Shown here in pieces: positions 45,501 through 57,255 of a stretch of 64,000 bases of DNA. The stretch comes from Schistosoma mansoni (taxonomy: Eukaryota > Platyhelminthes > Trematoda > Strigeidida > Schistosomatidae). The first letter of the stretch is position 1. Each line of letters opens with the position of its first letter. Below the pieces are notes generated by a model. That model did not search any database, was not told where the DNA came from, and saw only the letters and a list, made by a program, of their open reading frames with translations. Location of the stretch: positions 1,116,001-1,180,000 of the forward strand of contig NC_031500.1 of the NCBI RefSeq assembly GCF_000237925.1, written 5' to 3'. A program made the position numbers and the translations under genes.

Positions 45501-46211
45501 TGCTCTTGTGCTAAGTGTTATGCCTGCACCTGAAAGTCCACGCGTAACGAAATTTCGTGTTCTAACTCGTGATTCTGTTTGTAACAATAAAGCTTTCTAA
45601 GAGTGCAAACCAGAGTTCTACCTTTCGAGGATTAAAAACAGGTAAATCTACAAAGATGGCACTCATGCAAATAGACTTACATGAAAGGCTTGGTGAATTA
45701 TCGACTGACATCATTTAAAGAAATAATAACAGTACCAATAATAATAACCTGTGCACTGAGATATACAATATGAAGAAATAACCAATAACAATAACAGGAA
45801 CTATATATGAGAGACTCACCGAATAATAAAGACAACTGTCACTTAGAAGTACAAATATGCGAATAGACTGATAGAATTCCAAAGGAACAATGTTATGAAT
45901 GAATAAATATTATGACTGTCAATGAATTGTTAATCATTGTAACCGTAATTCCAATGTGCAACAGACTTGTAGAGAGATGATGCACGTTCCGAATGCGGCT
46001 CACCAACTATGTAGAGAATTAATTCCTCTATATCTGACTCCCGTAAATTGAATATTTAATCCAGACTAAATCTCCTAGTAGAATGATGGGTATCCTCGAG
46101 ATTATTTCAAATGCCTGAACATTAGTTATAAAGATAGTTTATTATTGAAGTTTGGTAATAATCCGCAAGTGTACTGATAGCAATCACACAGGAAAAACAA
46201 GCGAGTGACCA

Positions 46212-46236
46212 TGTGTGTGTGTGTGTGTGTGTGTGT
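46212..46236. repeat. (TG)n microsatellite
   Basis: An uninterrupted dinucleotide run of 25 bases. The equivalent in the other Gypsy copy (20442-20454) is shorter. Confidence 0.9.
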
Positions 46237-46969
46237 CAATGAGTGATCAAGAATCTCTCTATATATTGGTGAGTGTTAATGGATTGTGGATAAATTATTG
46301 ATTGTTTTTGTTTACAACCAATGAGAGAAGAGAATAGAGATCGATGTACAGATACACTGTGGTCAATCAGACTCACACATCAATTAACATAGTGGATTAA
46401 ATGTCTAAATTTCTGAGTACCTATATATAATAGAATAGTTGAATGGGCTTGTTACAAATGCTCTTGACGATGGTTGTACTAGTTCTCCACGTTTTACCTC
46501 CATACAGTAAGACTGTCTTGACTTTTGTATTGAAGATTCTGACTATGGTACATTGAAGACAAATCCCAAAGTAATAAAATGCATTAGACATAGATAATAT
46601 GATATCAGAATAAATGAATAATTCATAGAAATCCAGACATGTGGATAGAATGGATGAACAAAGTTCAGATCAATGTACCTATTGGAATGTTCCGGTTTCA
46701 GGTATATGATTATAATTCATCCACAACCTTAAAAACACAGAGTATTCACAGTCAATTCATTTGTTTGTTTATATGATGTCTGTTTGAAGGTAAAAAAGCT
46801 CTGAATTAAAGAATAGTTTAAAGGATTCCATGTTTAAGCCTAATGCTTAATGAACATCTACTAGATAGAGTAATAGTATCCTTTTGGTAAGCCATTAATA
46901 AAACCTAGATATCTGTTGATTGGAATACTGGATTATAAAGATATAACATTTTAGTTTATTGTTATTTAG

Positions 46970-48420
46970 TTTTCCATGGTGAATAATTCTGAAATCTATA
47001 ATTTGAAACCATATGAATCTTTCATGAAATAGCATAGTTTACACTGAATTGACTTCAGTGTATTTCTTAGACATTTAGATAGATTTAGATTCACGTACAG
47101 GGACGCTTCATCGACGAACAAAGAGGATCTGATGCAGATGTAAAGGCGAGGACTTACAAAAAACAAGGACCGCATTCTTACAATTGAAGAACATATGAAA
47201 CTCAAAACAATTATCAATCAATATCAAAGTTACAATCTTCAATATGAACATGAAGACAGTTAGTTCTATTGTATGGAGATGAAACGTGGAGAACTACTAC
47301 ATCCATCCTCAAGATAGGAAGGATTTTCGAGTACAGAGTTGGATGGAGAATGTTGGTGTGCAGCCTATGCTCCTCCACGAGGGGTAACAGGACTAAGTAA
47401 GTATATATGGTTATTTAGCACAACTGTACTAAAATAGACGAAAAATGTATTTTGTAGTAGACTGATTATCATTCTCACAGTGTCTATGCAGTTATTCCTA
47501 ATTGAAGAGAACTATGGTTTGAGTGGTGGACTTAATATACATTATTGTGGTGTGTACTACTTATGTCGACATGAGTAATATACAACACTAGTCAGGAATA
47601 GAATGTCTAGTGGCAGAAGATTGAGAAGATTGAGGTGTTAAGAACCGGAACCAAAAGCAGAAACAATGAAGTCTGAGACAATTGATTGATATTTTGTAAA
47701 TGAAGTATTTACTATATGGTCCTCAGATTTTGCTAAGACGTTCTGCAATCTTATGTTCATATACAGTCGATTGTCCCCACTTGTGTTCTACTTCACTACA
47801 ATATTTCTTGTGTGCTCTAGTTATTAAGTAGATGAATGGAGTAACAGATATATCTGAGTCTTATGAAATAGAGTCAACAATCTTCGTATCTAATCACAAA
47901 ACTGTTCAAATGAAATACAACACACACTGATGTTGATGAAAGGGGACAAGTAAGAGAGTGATTGAGAAGGGGAATCCATAATGATTATGATCTTATACAT
48001 AGTAGACCAATAGCTTATGTTTGTATCACATTTTGATCGTGATTGTTATCATGAGTTTGTTATCATTTATTGTTACCTTTAAATGAACCTTGATCTGATA
48101 TAAGAGTATGGCCTATTTTGAAGAGTACAAACCTGAATATTCTTATTTGTATCAATGTGATCAAACTTCAATACATATTAGACGTAAACAAAGTATTCAT
48201 TACAACTCCATATAATGAATGAGTCTATATTGGATCTGACTAGGAAGTGAGATCAGTTCATTCAACACTACAGGTAAGCCTCAGTCATCCGTATCCATAA
48301 TGTATAAATTCCTTGTTCTCAATTATTCTTTCACTGATTCCAATCCCACACATATTCAAATACAAAATATAAAGTTTGTTTGCAAATCATAGTTGATTCT
48401 CACTTGTACTGTAAATAGTA
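46970..48420 (+). repeat. Orphan copy of the duplication-unit left flank
   Basis: It matches 3890-5780 (unit A flank) and 21060-21380 (unit B flank) directly, and 55950-56700 inverted. It contains a LINE remnant (47090-47405) and a P repeat (47552-47810). No gene copy follows it in the same orientation. Confidence 0.7.
47552..47810 (+). repeat. Repeat P copy
   Basis: The equivalent of 5017-5270, with TACTTATGTCGACATGAGTA at its start and CACTTGTGTTCTACTTCACT at its end. Confidence 0.7.
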
Positions 48421-48532
48421 AATATGTAATCAACTATACATAACTAGTCAAAGCAAACAATATTTAGATTTAAGGAAACTTCAATATATGATCTCTGCTT
48501 CTAAATAATCTATTCATTGAAGTCTTCCATTT

Positions 48533-48811
48533 TCAATAGAAATTGGTTACTAACACTTGTCTATCATCGATTCTCATCTCTGCATGTTGATGACATTTCA
48601 CAAACAAATTCAACAAGTTTTCAAAGGATTCTTTCATATTATTGTACATCTGTATCTGTGTAACTAGACTACCGGACGAATGATGTGTATCAAACTGAAC
48701 ATATAGCCTGTTAGTTATCCAAGTAGTAGAACACTGACTAAATGACCAGAAATAATGATCCATAAACCAGTACGAATAGTTCAGAGTCAATGATGAGTTC
48801 TTATTTGTCTA
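48533..48811 (-). CDS. Candidate terminal exon of an unidentified gene
   Basis: On the minus strand, after an ATTAG acceptor-like site, a frame runs about 92 codons to a stop at 48533. It reads N-S-S-L-T-L-N-Y-S-Y-W-F-M-D-H-Y-F-W, later MYNNMKESFENLLNLFVKCH, then M-R-I-D-D-R-Q-V-L-V-T-N-F-Y. The composition is balanced, with an amphipathic stretch in the second half, unlike the repeat-derived frames around it. No start codon lies near the front, so it would need an upstream exon. It is unique in the window. I do not recognise the family. Confidence 0.35.
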
Positions 48812-49317
48812 ATGAGATAATAGCCTCTCACCTAACTTAGACGGTTTACTCCAGAACGCCAATGTAAACCTCCACAACACTAATCATTTACTTCAGACAA
48901 ACTTGGTTTATATACAAACAGACTAGACCTCATCACACACCATAAAATACAAAATAACAATAATACAAGATCAAGCTAAAAGTGGCTGTGATTGTGAGAG
49001 ATTGTAACTAACAGATTGAGGATAACCTTAGGATGGTAAATCGTATGATAGTAGTCAATAGATCAAATGGAAGCTTATAAATAAGAGAGATATGAATATG
49101 CATATAGACATAATGTCACTGATAACAAAAGCTTTATCATAACGTTGAATGGACTGATCCTCACTCATAATTCCTGTCCAAGAAAATAACTGGATTATAT
49201 TTTGATCCTGACTATATACTTTTTCAAAGCAAACATTATTTAATAAAAATCAATTTCTTCCATATGATTTTCGTCTACTAAGATCATAATAATGTTCTCT
49301 GGATTGTAACAGTTGGA
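48812..49317. other. Unique AT-rich stretch
   Basis: It lies between the candidate exon and the SINE before unit C. I see no gene or shared repeat. Confidence 0.35.
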
Positions 49318-49515
49318 TTCATGAGTCGATCTAAGCTAGACCATTATTGGACGACAGCCTCGTCCTAGTATGAGATTTTTCAAAAGTGCGCATCCACGAT
49401 CACACACGAGAAACTCGAATCTAGGACCTTTGGTCTTTTGAGCTGACGCTTTATGTCTAAGCCACTGAGCCAGTATCCGACGGTGTCAGTGTCTAACTTC
49501 GATCGATCCATAATC
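49318..49515 (-). repeat. Old SINE II copy
   Basis: A minus-oriented head and body (GATCGTGGATGCGCACTTTT with AGGACGAGGCTG) in which the GAAA part of the core is gone. Confidence 0.55.
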
Positions 49516-50004
49516 TTTATCAACCTATATCCATAATCAATGTAATGTACAGCTGAATCAATTCGATTACTTGTATTTCTCGCATATTGCTATTATTCTG
49601 TATGAGAATACGCCAATGAGAATGAATAATAGCTTTTGTGGATCGTGAGATGTTGAGAAAGGTTTAGACAGAAGGTATTGAAAAGCTATTTGACACCTGT
49701 TCCTCCAGTTATATCAATCTAAGTATAATACCCATGTTAGACTACGTCGTCTTCCTGAACACCGTAAGTGAACTTTGCTTATAGCAGTGATAATGACAAT
49801 GATCCTTTTGATATAATACTCATCTAAGTAGACTGATTGACTAATCGACACTGAATATGGATATCATCATTGAAATCTCAACAACAACAAAAAACACCAT
49901 CTTGTACGTCAATCTGTAATCCATCAGAAGAAAAAAAGAACACACAAACGCTTTCATGATTGATTCGATATTAAATCAACAAAAGAAAAATACGCATCGG
50001 TTAA

Positions 50005-52759
50005 CTATTCAGAGTTCAATTCAAACTGGATACTACAGTTTCCAGTCATGTTGTAGACCTTCCATATACCAGTATTGACTGATAAAGATGAAGAGAATAC
50101 GGTATACAATATGATAGCTGCCAGTGAATAATCTGGATATAAAATAAGATATCTTGATTTGCCAACAGTAAAATGACTTATAAATATTGTGATCTGTAAA
50201 ATAAATAAAACATACATCAGTTTAGACTTTGATTATTTGAAAATATAATGATAATAATGTCCTGATACGTTCCGTTTTAGTATGGGACTATTGAGCAGTG
50301 CGCATCCACGATCCCACACGCGGCATTTGGACCCAGGACCTTCGGTCTCGCATGCGAAAGCTTAACCTCTAGACCACTGAGCCGGAATCCGATGGTGTTA
50401 ATGTGTGTTAATGGTTGCGCAACCATTCATCCATTGTGTGAGTTAGATACCTGTCCACTGGTCATGGCTTCTCATCACAACTACAGGAAATCATATTGGA
50501 ACAATGTATAATTCATTTAAGAAAAACCAGTTCACTTCTACTTCAGAGTGATCATTCTATAAATGAAAATGTACATAAATGTAACTCACAATGAAGAACA
50601 GGATTTGTACGCCTACGTAAACACCGATCGTTGGAAACTGAAAACAAGAAAATGTGTTAGTGAATTTACATTGAACAATGCTCAATTATGACTATATAGA
50701 ATTCAGTCAGTGTGTACTTCTGGATGATAACGGAAATACGACCAAGTTTCTTCAAAAGCTTATCTATTCATTTCATTATGTAAAGTGGATTATGTTTTCA
50801 TGTAGGACCTTTTGCTTCAATGTTATACCAGAGTCTTTCTGCCCCAACTTGAACTTATATATAGTAGCCTCAATGGTAAGCCAGTTAGTCTATCACATCA
50901 AGTTCCTAATCTACATTAGACAAGTTATCCTCAGCAGGAAACAGGGGTAGATAGATCAAGGACGTAACACAAAGCTTGTTTATTACTTCTGGCATTGAAA
51001 CTCGACTGTGTTCACGTTGGCCCCTTTGCTTCAGTTTTATACCAGAGAGATGATCATACAACATTCTCCAGAGTGGATGTAATATCTACTTGTGCTACGT
51101 GAGTGAACATACTAAATCACTTGAAGATGACCACCTGACATGTTAGAAAGATGCATGTCATGTAGCAGGATATACAACTACGAAAAACTGCAAATTAACC
51201 TCTAACGGACTGAATGATTCTTGGATTTGACCTTAATTCTCTTCCCAAAGTTCTCTACGCTTTTATATGATATCAATGTTTGTGATTATTTTGCTTTGTC
51301 GACATGAATATCTCTGCTCTTGTTAATCTGGTCGACGTCCTAATATAGTTGACTTGTCTACCACTATATGATGTTAATTATACCAATTGAAAACCCACAT
51401 ATATTCTGCATACAATCGAAATTTAGAAGTTGAGCTAACATAATACTTTCGACTTTTGATTGATTTTACCCAGAACTCAAATGTTTGGAAATGTTGGATT
51501 CGAACTAGGTTACAGTTAATAGTTTACGATTTGGAACTAGATTCAATCATGATTACGTAATTTATGAATCAAATTATTTAGTGAATTAGGATACCTTGCA
51601 TTGCAAAACACTGAGCACAAACCCGACTACGGCAATTACAACAGATAAAACCAAAAGGGATATTAGAATATTTATTAAGTGATCGACCGAATCTGCTTTA
51701 ATCGCTGCACCAATCAGTAATGCAAATGTGAACAACACCAAACTGATTCCAAAGATTGCAAGTTTGTAAAGAATACATAACTCTATACTCCAAACTGCCA
51801 TCGCTATTGCCATGAAAATAGACTGAAAAATAAGAAGGAATGTTATACTTTTAACAGAATATATTCATTCATACATGATTTTGTTGTATATTAATGCTGA
51901 TAATGTATGAATTCTTTCTCTGAAGATGACTATTTCAAATTTGACACAACTAGTTTACTGATCTATCGAAAGTGTTCTCTGCGAAATCATGGTGGAAATT
52001 GTGTGTATAATTTTGGAAACTGAAGTAAATAGTACCAGTTTGAACACTTTTGATATTCAGGAATTGATGTGATTTCCGATTTGATTGTCCTAAACAGACT
52101 AGTGACCCTCATTTACACATCGGAAACATGAAGTTCAGTGAATAGATCTGGTTTTTGTTTGCAATGGATTGATTATCAAGATTGGATTTATATTTGTTTT
52201 GACTTTCATGCTGATTGAGTCTTGTGCAAAATAGTCTCTGTAACCTACAACAAAGGTGCTATTGTGGTGTTGGTTACTTATATCCACATAAGTAGTATAT
52301 GGTGATGGTCAGGTATGGAATGTATATTGGAAAGAAGAGGAACGTAGCGCAATCGGTATGAGAATGCATGAACAATGAAATGAGCGAAGATAGACTGTAA
52401 TTTTAAGTCGGAATACATTCGATTGTCTCCACCGGTGTTCTGTTCACTACACTATGACTATGAGTGAAACGTCTTACATATCAATCTCGACAAATCGAAG
52501 ATTTAAATTAATCCGTAAACCAGTCAGTATTCCGATTTCGCAAATCTCTTCTATGACATAAAAATCAGTCACGTTGGATTACCATCTACAAGCAGTACGT
52601 TTTATTAAATTGGATTTTTAGAAAGAAAATAGGCAAATATATGTGAAATGATCATTAGAAATTCTTACATAAATAATTACAAACACGACATTCAGTGGAT
52701 ATTTCTCACTGATCTTCTTCACGAGAATAATCAATAGTGCTATGGCAAATGCAATCAAA
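50005..52759 (-). CDS. Lifeguard/TMBIM-like membrane protein, copy C (5'-truncated)
   Basis: Minus-strand exons are 52759-52669, 51822-51595, 50637-50590 and 50193-50005. Lengths are 91, 228, 48 and 189, with the same phases and donors as copy B. The encoded part is about 184 residues with no stop. It has [35 protein letters not shown] and T-V-G-K-S-R-Y. Compared with B it has several substitutions in membrane segments and a shorter C-terminus (F-E-L-N-S-E). The ATG that reads through the acceptor in A and B runs to a stop at the acceptor here, so C would need a spliced 5' exon. None is seen. Both family aspartates are replaced, as in A and B. Confidence 0.6.
50260..50470 (-). repeat. SINE II copy in the last intron of C
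   Basis: It carries TATGGGACTATTGAGCAGTG, the head with TGGACCCAGGACCTTCGGTC, and the tail of the copy at 13455. A scrap of the tRNA-Glu SINE (CCTGATACG) abuts it, showing a deletion between the two SINEs in C. Confidence 0.6.
52262..52452 (+). repeat. Repeat P copy in intron 1 of copy C
   Basis: The same insertion as 24565-24765, bounded by CTAT on each side. Confidence 0.7.
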
Positions 52760-52789
52760 CTACAAAATAAAAATGGAAATAACTGTTGA

Positions 52790-53150
52790 GCATAACATGT
52801 TTAACTCGAACTGTAGCTTATCTACGGCTACTGCTGCTCTCAAATCTGGTCAAAGTTGGGGGTTTTGGAGTAGGATTGACAACTTCATCTCGTGGAAAAC
52901 AACCTTGGTAAAAAACGCTAACTAGAATAAACAATTTTAACCATTTAAATTCTCCCCTATGTGTTTAAGAAATAATTATTACACCTCATGATGAAATCCC
53001 AGATTCTTCGGAATTCACAAGGCTGATGTTCCTTCTAACAACTAGAGCAACAATTTTTATAGGTACATGGAGTGTCCGGAAAATGTGAGAGATCGGGAAG
53101 TCCAGTCAAATAGCAACAGGAATAAGGAGATACAACATGGCGGTGGGTAG
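52790..53150 (+). mobile_element. RTE-like LINE 5' part in unit C
   Basis: It is antisense to gene copy C. It reads A-T-I-F-I-G-T-W-S-V-R-K-M with broken frames, preceded by the 5'UTR-like part (TCAAAGTTGGGGGTTTTGGA). Confidence 0.65.
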
Positions 53151-54209
53151 GTAAGTAATAAGTACGTAATAACATGTTGAATAGTGGATAGATGTTGGTA
53201 ATGTAATCACAACATGCTGACGAAGAATAATCTGAGGATGAGAGTTAGTCGTTTTATTCACACACACACTCACACAACAATTGAAGCATTCCGTGAAAAT
53301 TAACTGTGTTTGGCAATCACAAATTTATTGCCTAACTGATTTGATTGTCGTTTACTTCAAAAGTATGTTGATTATTGTACTGTGGCACCTCAATTTATAT
53401 AGTAAATGATTTATATTGTTTACTCTGAACATACATCTTTTGTTATATCCGAATGAGTAGAAGATTGTACTACTTATGTTTCGTGACATAGTGTAAACGA
53501 CCTGTTCAGAGGTGAATTAAACATAATTCACTTTCAAACAGACGTTCTATAAACAAATGAATGGAGTAGCTATGAGATCGCCAGCATATTCGACTATTGG
53601 TACTTTATTTATGTCCCATATTGAGTGGCTTATTCTTTCCAGTATCATGAGAAAGTGACATGTTCAGATCTAATATGATTTTGATTGTACTAATAATATT
53701 CTGCATTGTTACCAGTGTATTATATAAAGTTGTGTTAGTTCAATGTTGGGGATATTCGCATACTCTGAAGAAGTGGCTTACATCAGGTTACGAAACCTCA
53801 GAAATACGATTTTCTACTCACTTGGATAATAATAATAATACAATTTCTACCCAATGCTCAATTTATTTGAACCTATTAATTTCATCCGAAGCATTAATTC
53901 CTGCTGTTTCCTGAAGTTTAAATCCACTTGATACAGTTTACTCGAATATTCCCATTGTTGCTCACCATTGCAATTCATCAGTCTCTTGTTGGCTTATGCG
54001 CATACTGTGCATTGTTGATAATTACTGAGTAATTGTATTGCTTTGCACAAAGGAAATATGTAAATACTTTCTATACTACAAACTATGCATTCATTCAATG
54101 GAAAGATTCAAGTAAACAATACCGAATGAATCCAATCAATCTTATGTTTCTGTTATCCAGCTGAATAATTGTTTGACAAACATAAATTTTCAGTATATTA
54201 TAACGACCG

Positions 54210-54530
54210 GAGTCAGACAAAGCTGTCTACTATCCCCCTTCCTCTTTTTTGCTGGTGATTGACTGGATTATGAAGACTTCGACATCTGAGGGTTAGCACG
54301 GAATACAATGGAAATCTCAGAATCAGTTGGATGATTTGAACTTCGCAGATGACCTAGCCCTCCTATCTCAAACACACGAACAATTGCAGATGAAGACAGT
54401 AAATGTAGCAGTAGCCTGTGCATCAATAAGCCTCAACATAAACAAAGAAAAAAGCAAGATTCTCAAATACAACACGGAGAATAATTTGTTAATAAATGAC
54501 AAAACGTACATGAATAAACCAGCTACAATG
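54210..54530 (+). mobile_element. RTE-like LINE remnant in unit C
   Basis: The counterpart of 22540-22850. It has V-R-Q-S-C-L-L-S-P-like DNA (GTCAGACAAAGCTGTCTACT) before the F-A-D-D-L-A-L motif. Confidence 0.75.
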
Positions 54531-54699
54531 GACGGTATCTGTTGGCTATTGTCTCGAAAATGATTCCCACTACATAAAGACAAATATCATTATTCATTCA
54601 ATAATTTACATTATTGACGAGAGCATTATGATGAAAAGTGTTATTAATATTTGTATTACAACAAGTATAAGCACCTATAATTGTGAATGACTTTCAATG

Positions 54700-54860
54700 A
54701 TAAAGTACAATTTACTGTTTCGGTATACGTTGATACAACACGTAAACGATCAACATGTTTCATCACATTGACTCTTTCCCATTCAGCATTTTCAACAATA
54801 GGAACCATTACTTCCAAGATTTGTCTACAATAAACAGTAAAGTAAACAGCAAATTTCAAC
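54700..54860 (-). CDS. Candidate exon of an unidentified gene (unit C copy)
   Basis: The minus-strand counterpart of 22220, with an identical peptide (QILEVMVPIVENAEWERVNV onward). The next exon is interrupted as in B. Confidence 0.3.
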
Positions 54861-54924
54861 TATTCATTGATGAATATTCTGTAGTGAACGAGATCACAGA
54901 TGAGTTTAACTAAATGCTTCAAAG

Positions 54925-55150
54925 AGGAAGGTTTGAGTGTGGTGTGTGTTACTGATATCTATTGATATCAGTAGTATGCATCATCAATCGGAAGTGAAAT
55001 ACCTGGAGACAGAAGATTAAGTAGATCGAGGTGAAGAGAACGAGAACAGAGAATGAACAATGAAGTGTGAGACGATTGATTGACATTTTGCAAATGAAGT
55101 ATTCACTGTATGGTTCTCAGATTTGGTTGTCCTCACTGGTGTTCTTCATC
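54925..55150 (+). repeat. Repeat P copy in unit C
   Basis: The counterpart of 21895-22115. It contains GATATCTATTGATATCAGTA near its start. Confidence 0.65.
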
Positions 55151-55377
55151 GCTTCAACACTATCTAGTGTCATATTATTAGTTGGTTTACATCCAATTAC
55201 AGATGTCAAACGCTTAGTTTTGACTTGATAGTTTCAGATAAATTGAGCATTGGGTAGAGAGTTAACAAGAAACATATTTTTCTGTTATATCCCTCTGAGT
55301 AGAAAAATTACACTTCTCATGTTTCGTGACTTAATGCAAGCTACTTCAACAGAGTGAATAGACCTGGTTATTCCTGT

Positions 55378-55660
55378 AGTGAAGAAGAACACAAATGGGG
55401 ACAGTCGAGCGTATCTGAGAACCATACAATAAATACTTCATTTACAAAATGTCAATCAATTGTCTCAGACTTGACTGTTCCTTCTACAAAATGTCAATCA
55501 CTCGTCTCAGTCTTCATTGTTTTTTCAATTCTACGCCAATCATTCTTTGTTCTCGTTCTTTCTTCTCTCGCATTTTCTTAACCTTCTGCTGTCAGGCATT
55601 TCACTTTCGAATGATGCTACATACTACTTACATCTGTCGACAACAGTAGCACATTGCTCA
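55378..55660 (-). repeat. Repeat P copy in unit C
   Basis: The counterpart of 6097-6405 and 21375-21680, with the inner tandem segment. Confidence 0.65.
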
Positions 55661-55699
55661 CGTATTTATGATTATCAATTATTTCAATAACCTATTGAA

Positions 55700-55885
55700 A
55701 ACTAAATTCACTTGATGTTGTTTACTTGTATCTTCCCATTGTTATTTAGGACTGCAATTGAACAGTCTCTTGTGACCAGGAAGTCCGCACTGTATGCACA
55801 TCCACCAACAAGAGACTGATCAATCGCAGTCCTAAATAACAATGGGAAGATACAAGTAAACAACACCAAATGAATTTAGACGTCA
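55700..55885. repeat. Inverted pair of Sm-alpha tails in unit C
   Basis: Arms GTTTACTTGTATCTTCCCAT and ATGGGAAGATACAAGTAAAC face each other. It is the same arrangement as 5850-6045 in unit A and is absent at the matching place in unit B. Confidence 0.7.
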
Positions 55886-56477
55886 TACCATTGCACAAGG
55901 AGGTGGATGTGACAACTCAGTAGGTAGGTGGAAAACGCGATGGAAGAAAAATTGAGAACAAGGAATTTATACATTATTGATACGGATGACTGAGGCTTAC
56001 CTGTAGTGTTGAATGAACTGATCTCACTTCCTAGTCAGATCCAATATAGACTCATTCATTATATGGAGTTGTAATGAATACTTTGTTTACGTCTAATATG
56101 TATTGAAGTTTGATCACATTGATACAAATAAGAATATTCAGGTTTGTACTCTTCAAAATAGGCCATACTCTTATATCAGATCAAGGTTCATTTAAAGGTA
56201 ACAATAAATGATAACAAACTCATGATAACAATCACGATCAAAATGTGATACAAACATAAGCTATTGGTCTACTATGTATAAGATCATAATCATTATGGAT
56301 TCCCCTTCTCAATCACTCTCTTACTTGTCCCCTTTCATCAACATCAGTGTGTGTTGTATTTCATTTGAACAGTTTTGTGATTAGATACGAAGATTGTTGA
56401 TTCCATTTCATAAGACTCAGATATATCTGTTACTCCATTCATCTACTTAATAACTAGAGCACATAAGAAATATTGTA

Positions 56478-56695
56478 GTGAAGTAGAACACAAGTGGGGA
56501 CAATCGACTGTATATGAACATAAGATTGCAGAACGTCTTAGCAAAATCTGAGGACCATATAGTAAATACTTCATTTACAAAATATCAATCAATTGTCTCA
56601 GACTTCATTGTTTCTGCTTTTGGTTCTCTTTCTTTACTCCTCAATCTCCAACTACTAGACATTCTATTCCTGATAAGTGTTGTATATTAGTTATG
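56478..56695 (-). repeat. Repeat P copy
   Basis: The counterpart of 5017-5270 and 47552-47810 in inverted orientation. Confidence 0.65.
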
Positions 56696-56806
56696 TCCTT
56701 TATGAATATCAGTTCTTTGACGAGGGTAGTCGAATGTACTCGTGTATGGGAAGATTGTATATCAGTATCAACTAACGAATACGGCACATCACGAGTTATT
56801 TACTTG
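56693..56806 (+). CDS. Candidate coding exon of an unidentified gene
   Basis: ATG at 56693 opens 38 codons ending exactly at a GTAAGC donor (56807). The frame reads MSFMNISSLTRVVECTRVWE, then D-C-I-S-V-S-T-N-E-Y-G-T-S-R-V-I-Y-L. The first bases overlap the end of a P repeat, so the ATG may be accidental. An acceptor-like ATATTAG lies just upstream. A possible next exon starts after ATTGTAG at 56866, but its phase does not fit. I do not recognise the product. Confidence 0.3.
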
Positions 56807-57099
56807 GTAAGCAAAACATTGAAATATTAATTAAGAATATTTACGATATAAAACCACCGTATTGTAGAATGTACATCATGACTTCGTGTTCAGAATTAGC
56901 TGAGAAACACTTTTATAGGTGAGAAAGGTGACAAAAACGATTCCAGATAACATAACCAGTAATTTTTTAGTAGAACACGAGTGTACTAATGTGTAAACAA
57001 CCCGGTTTATTTGTTCTGTATCGTGTATTTTTCGTTTTTCTACTAGAACTGTTTAGTACCTATATGATGAAATCGAAAACTGATAAGCATTAGACTGCT

Positions 57100-57255
57100 A
57101 TTCTCTTCATCCTAATATGGGGTTATCGGTCAAGAGGTCCTGATTCCGACTCCCCTTGTCGTGCTTGTATTTCAGCAATGCCGGTAGACCTCATACTAGG
57201 ATTTACAACTGTCTAGTGCTTCTTGATTTCCGGCGGTGGTCTAAAACCACTTCGT
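57100..57255 (+). repeat. Worn SINE II copy
   Basis: CTCATACTAGGATTTACAAC followed by GTCTAGTGCTTCTTGATTTC and GGTGGTCTAAA matches the body and tail of the family. No core is left. Confidence 0.5.

Larger units (their letters stand above)
44040..46440 (-). mobile_element. Third Ty3/Gypsy fossil, split by a SINE
   Basis: On the minus strand the leader and start of gag lie at 45540-46440, the integrase region at about 44700-45000, and the polyprotein end (T-R-S-G-R-K-V-H-F-P-D-R-Y) at about 44080. It is the same family as 18590-20660. A tRNA-Glu SINE (45063-45500) interrupts it, and most of the middle is lost. It is broken and old. Confidence 0.7.
49620..56200 (-). repeat. Segmental duplication unit C (inverted)
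   Basis: It is the reverse complement of unit B (21060-27625) over its whole length, apart from SINE differences. The unit is followed by flank DNA to 56700 that is an inverted copy of 47400-48310, so the gene copy sits between inverted repeats. Confidence 0.8.
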
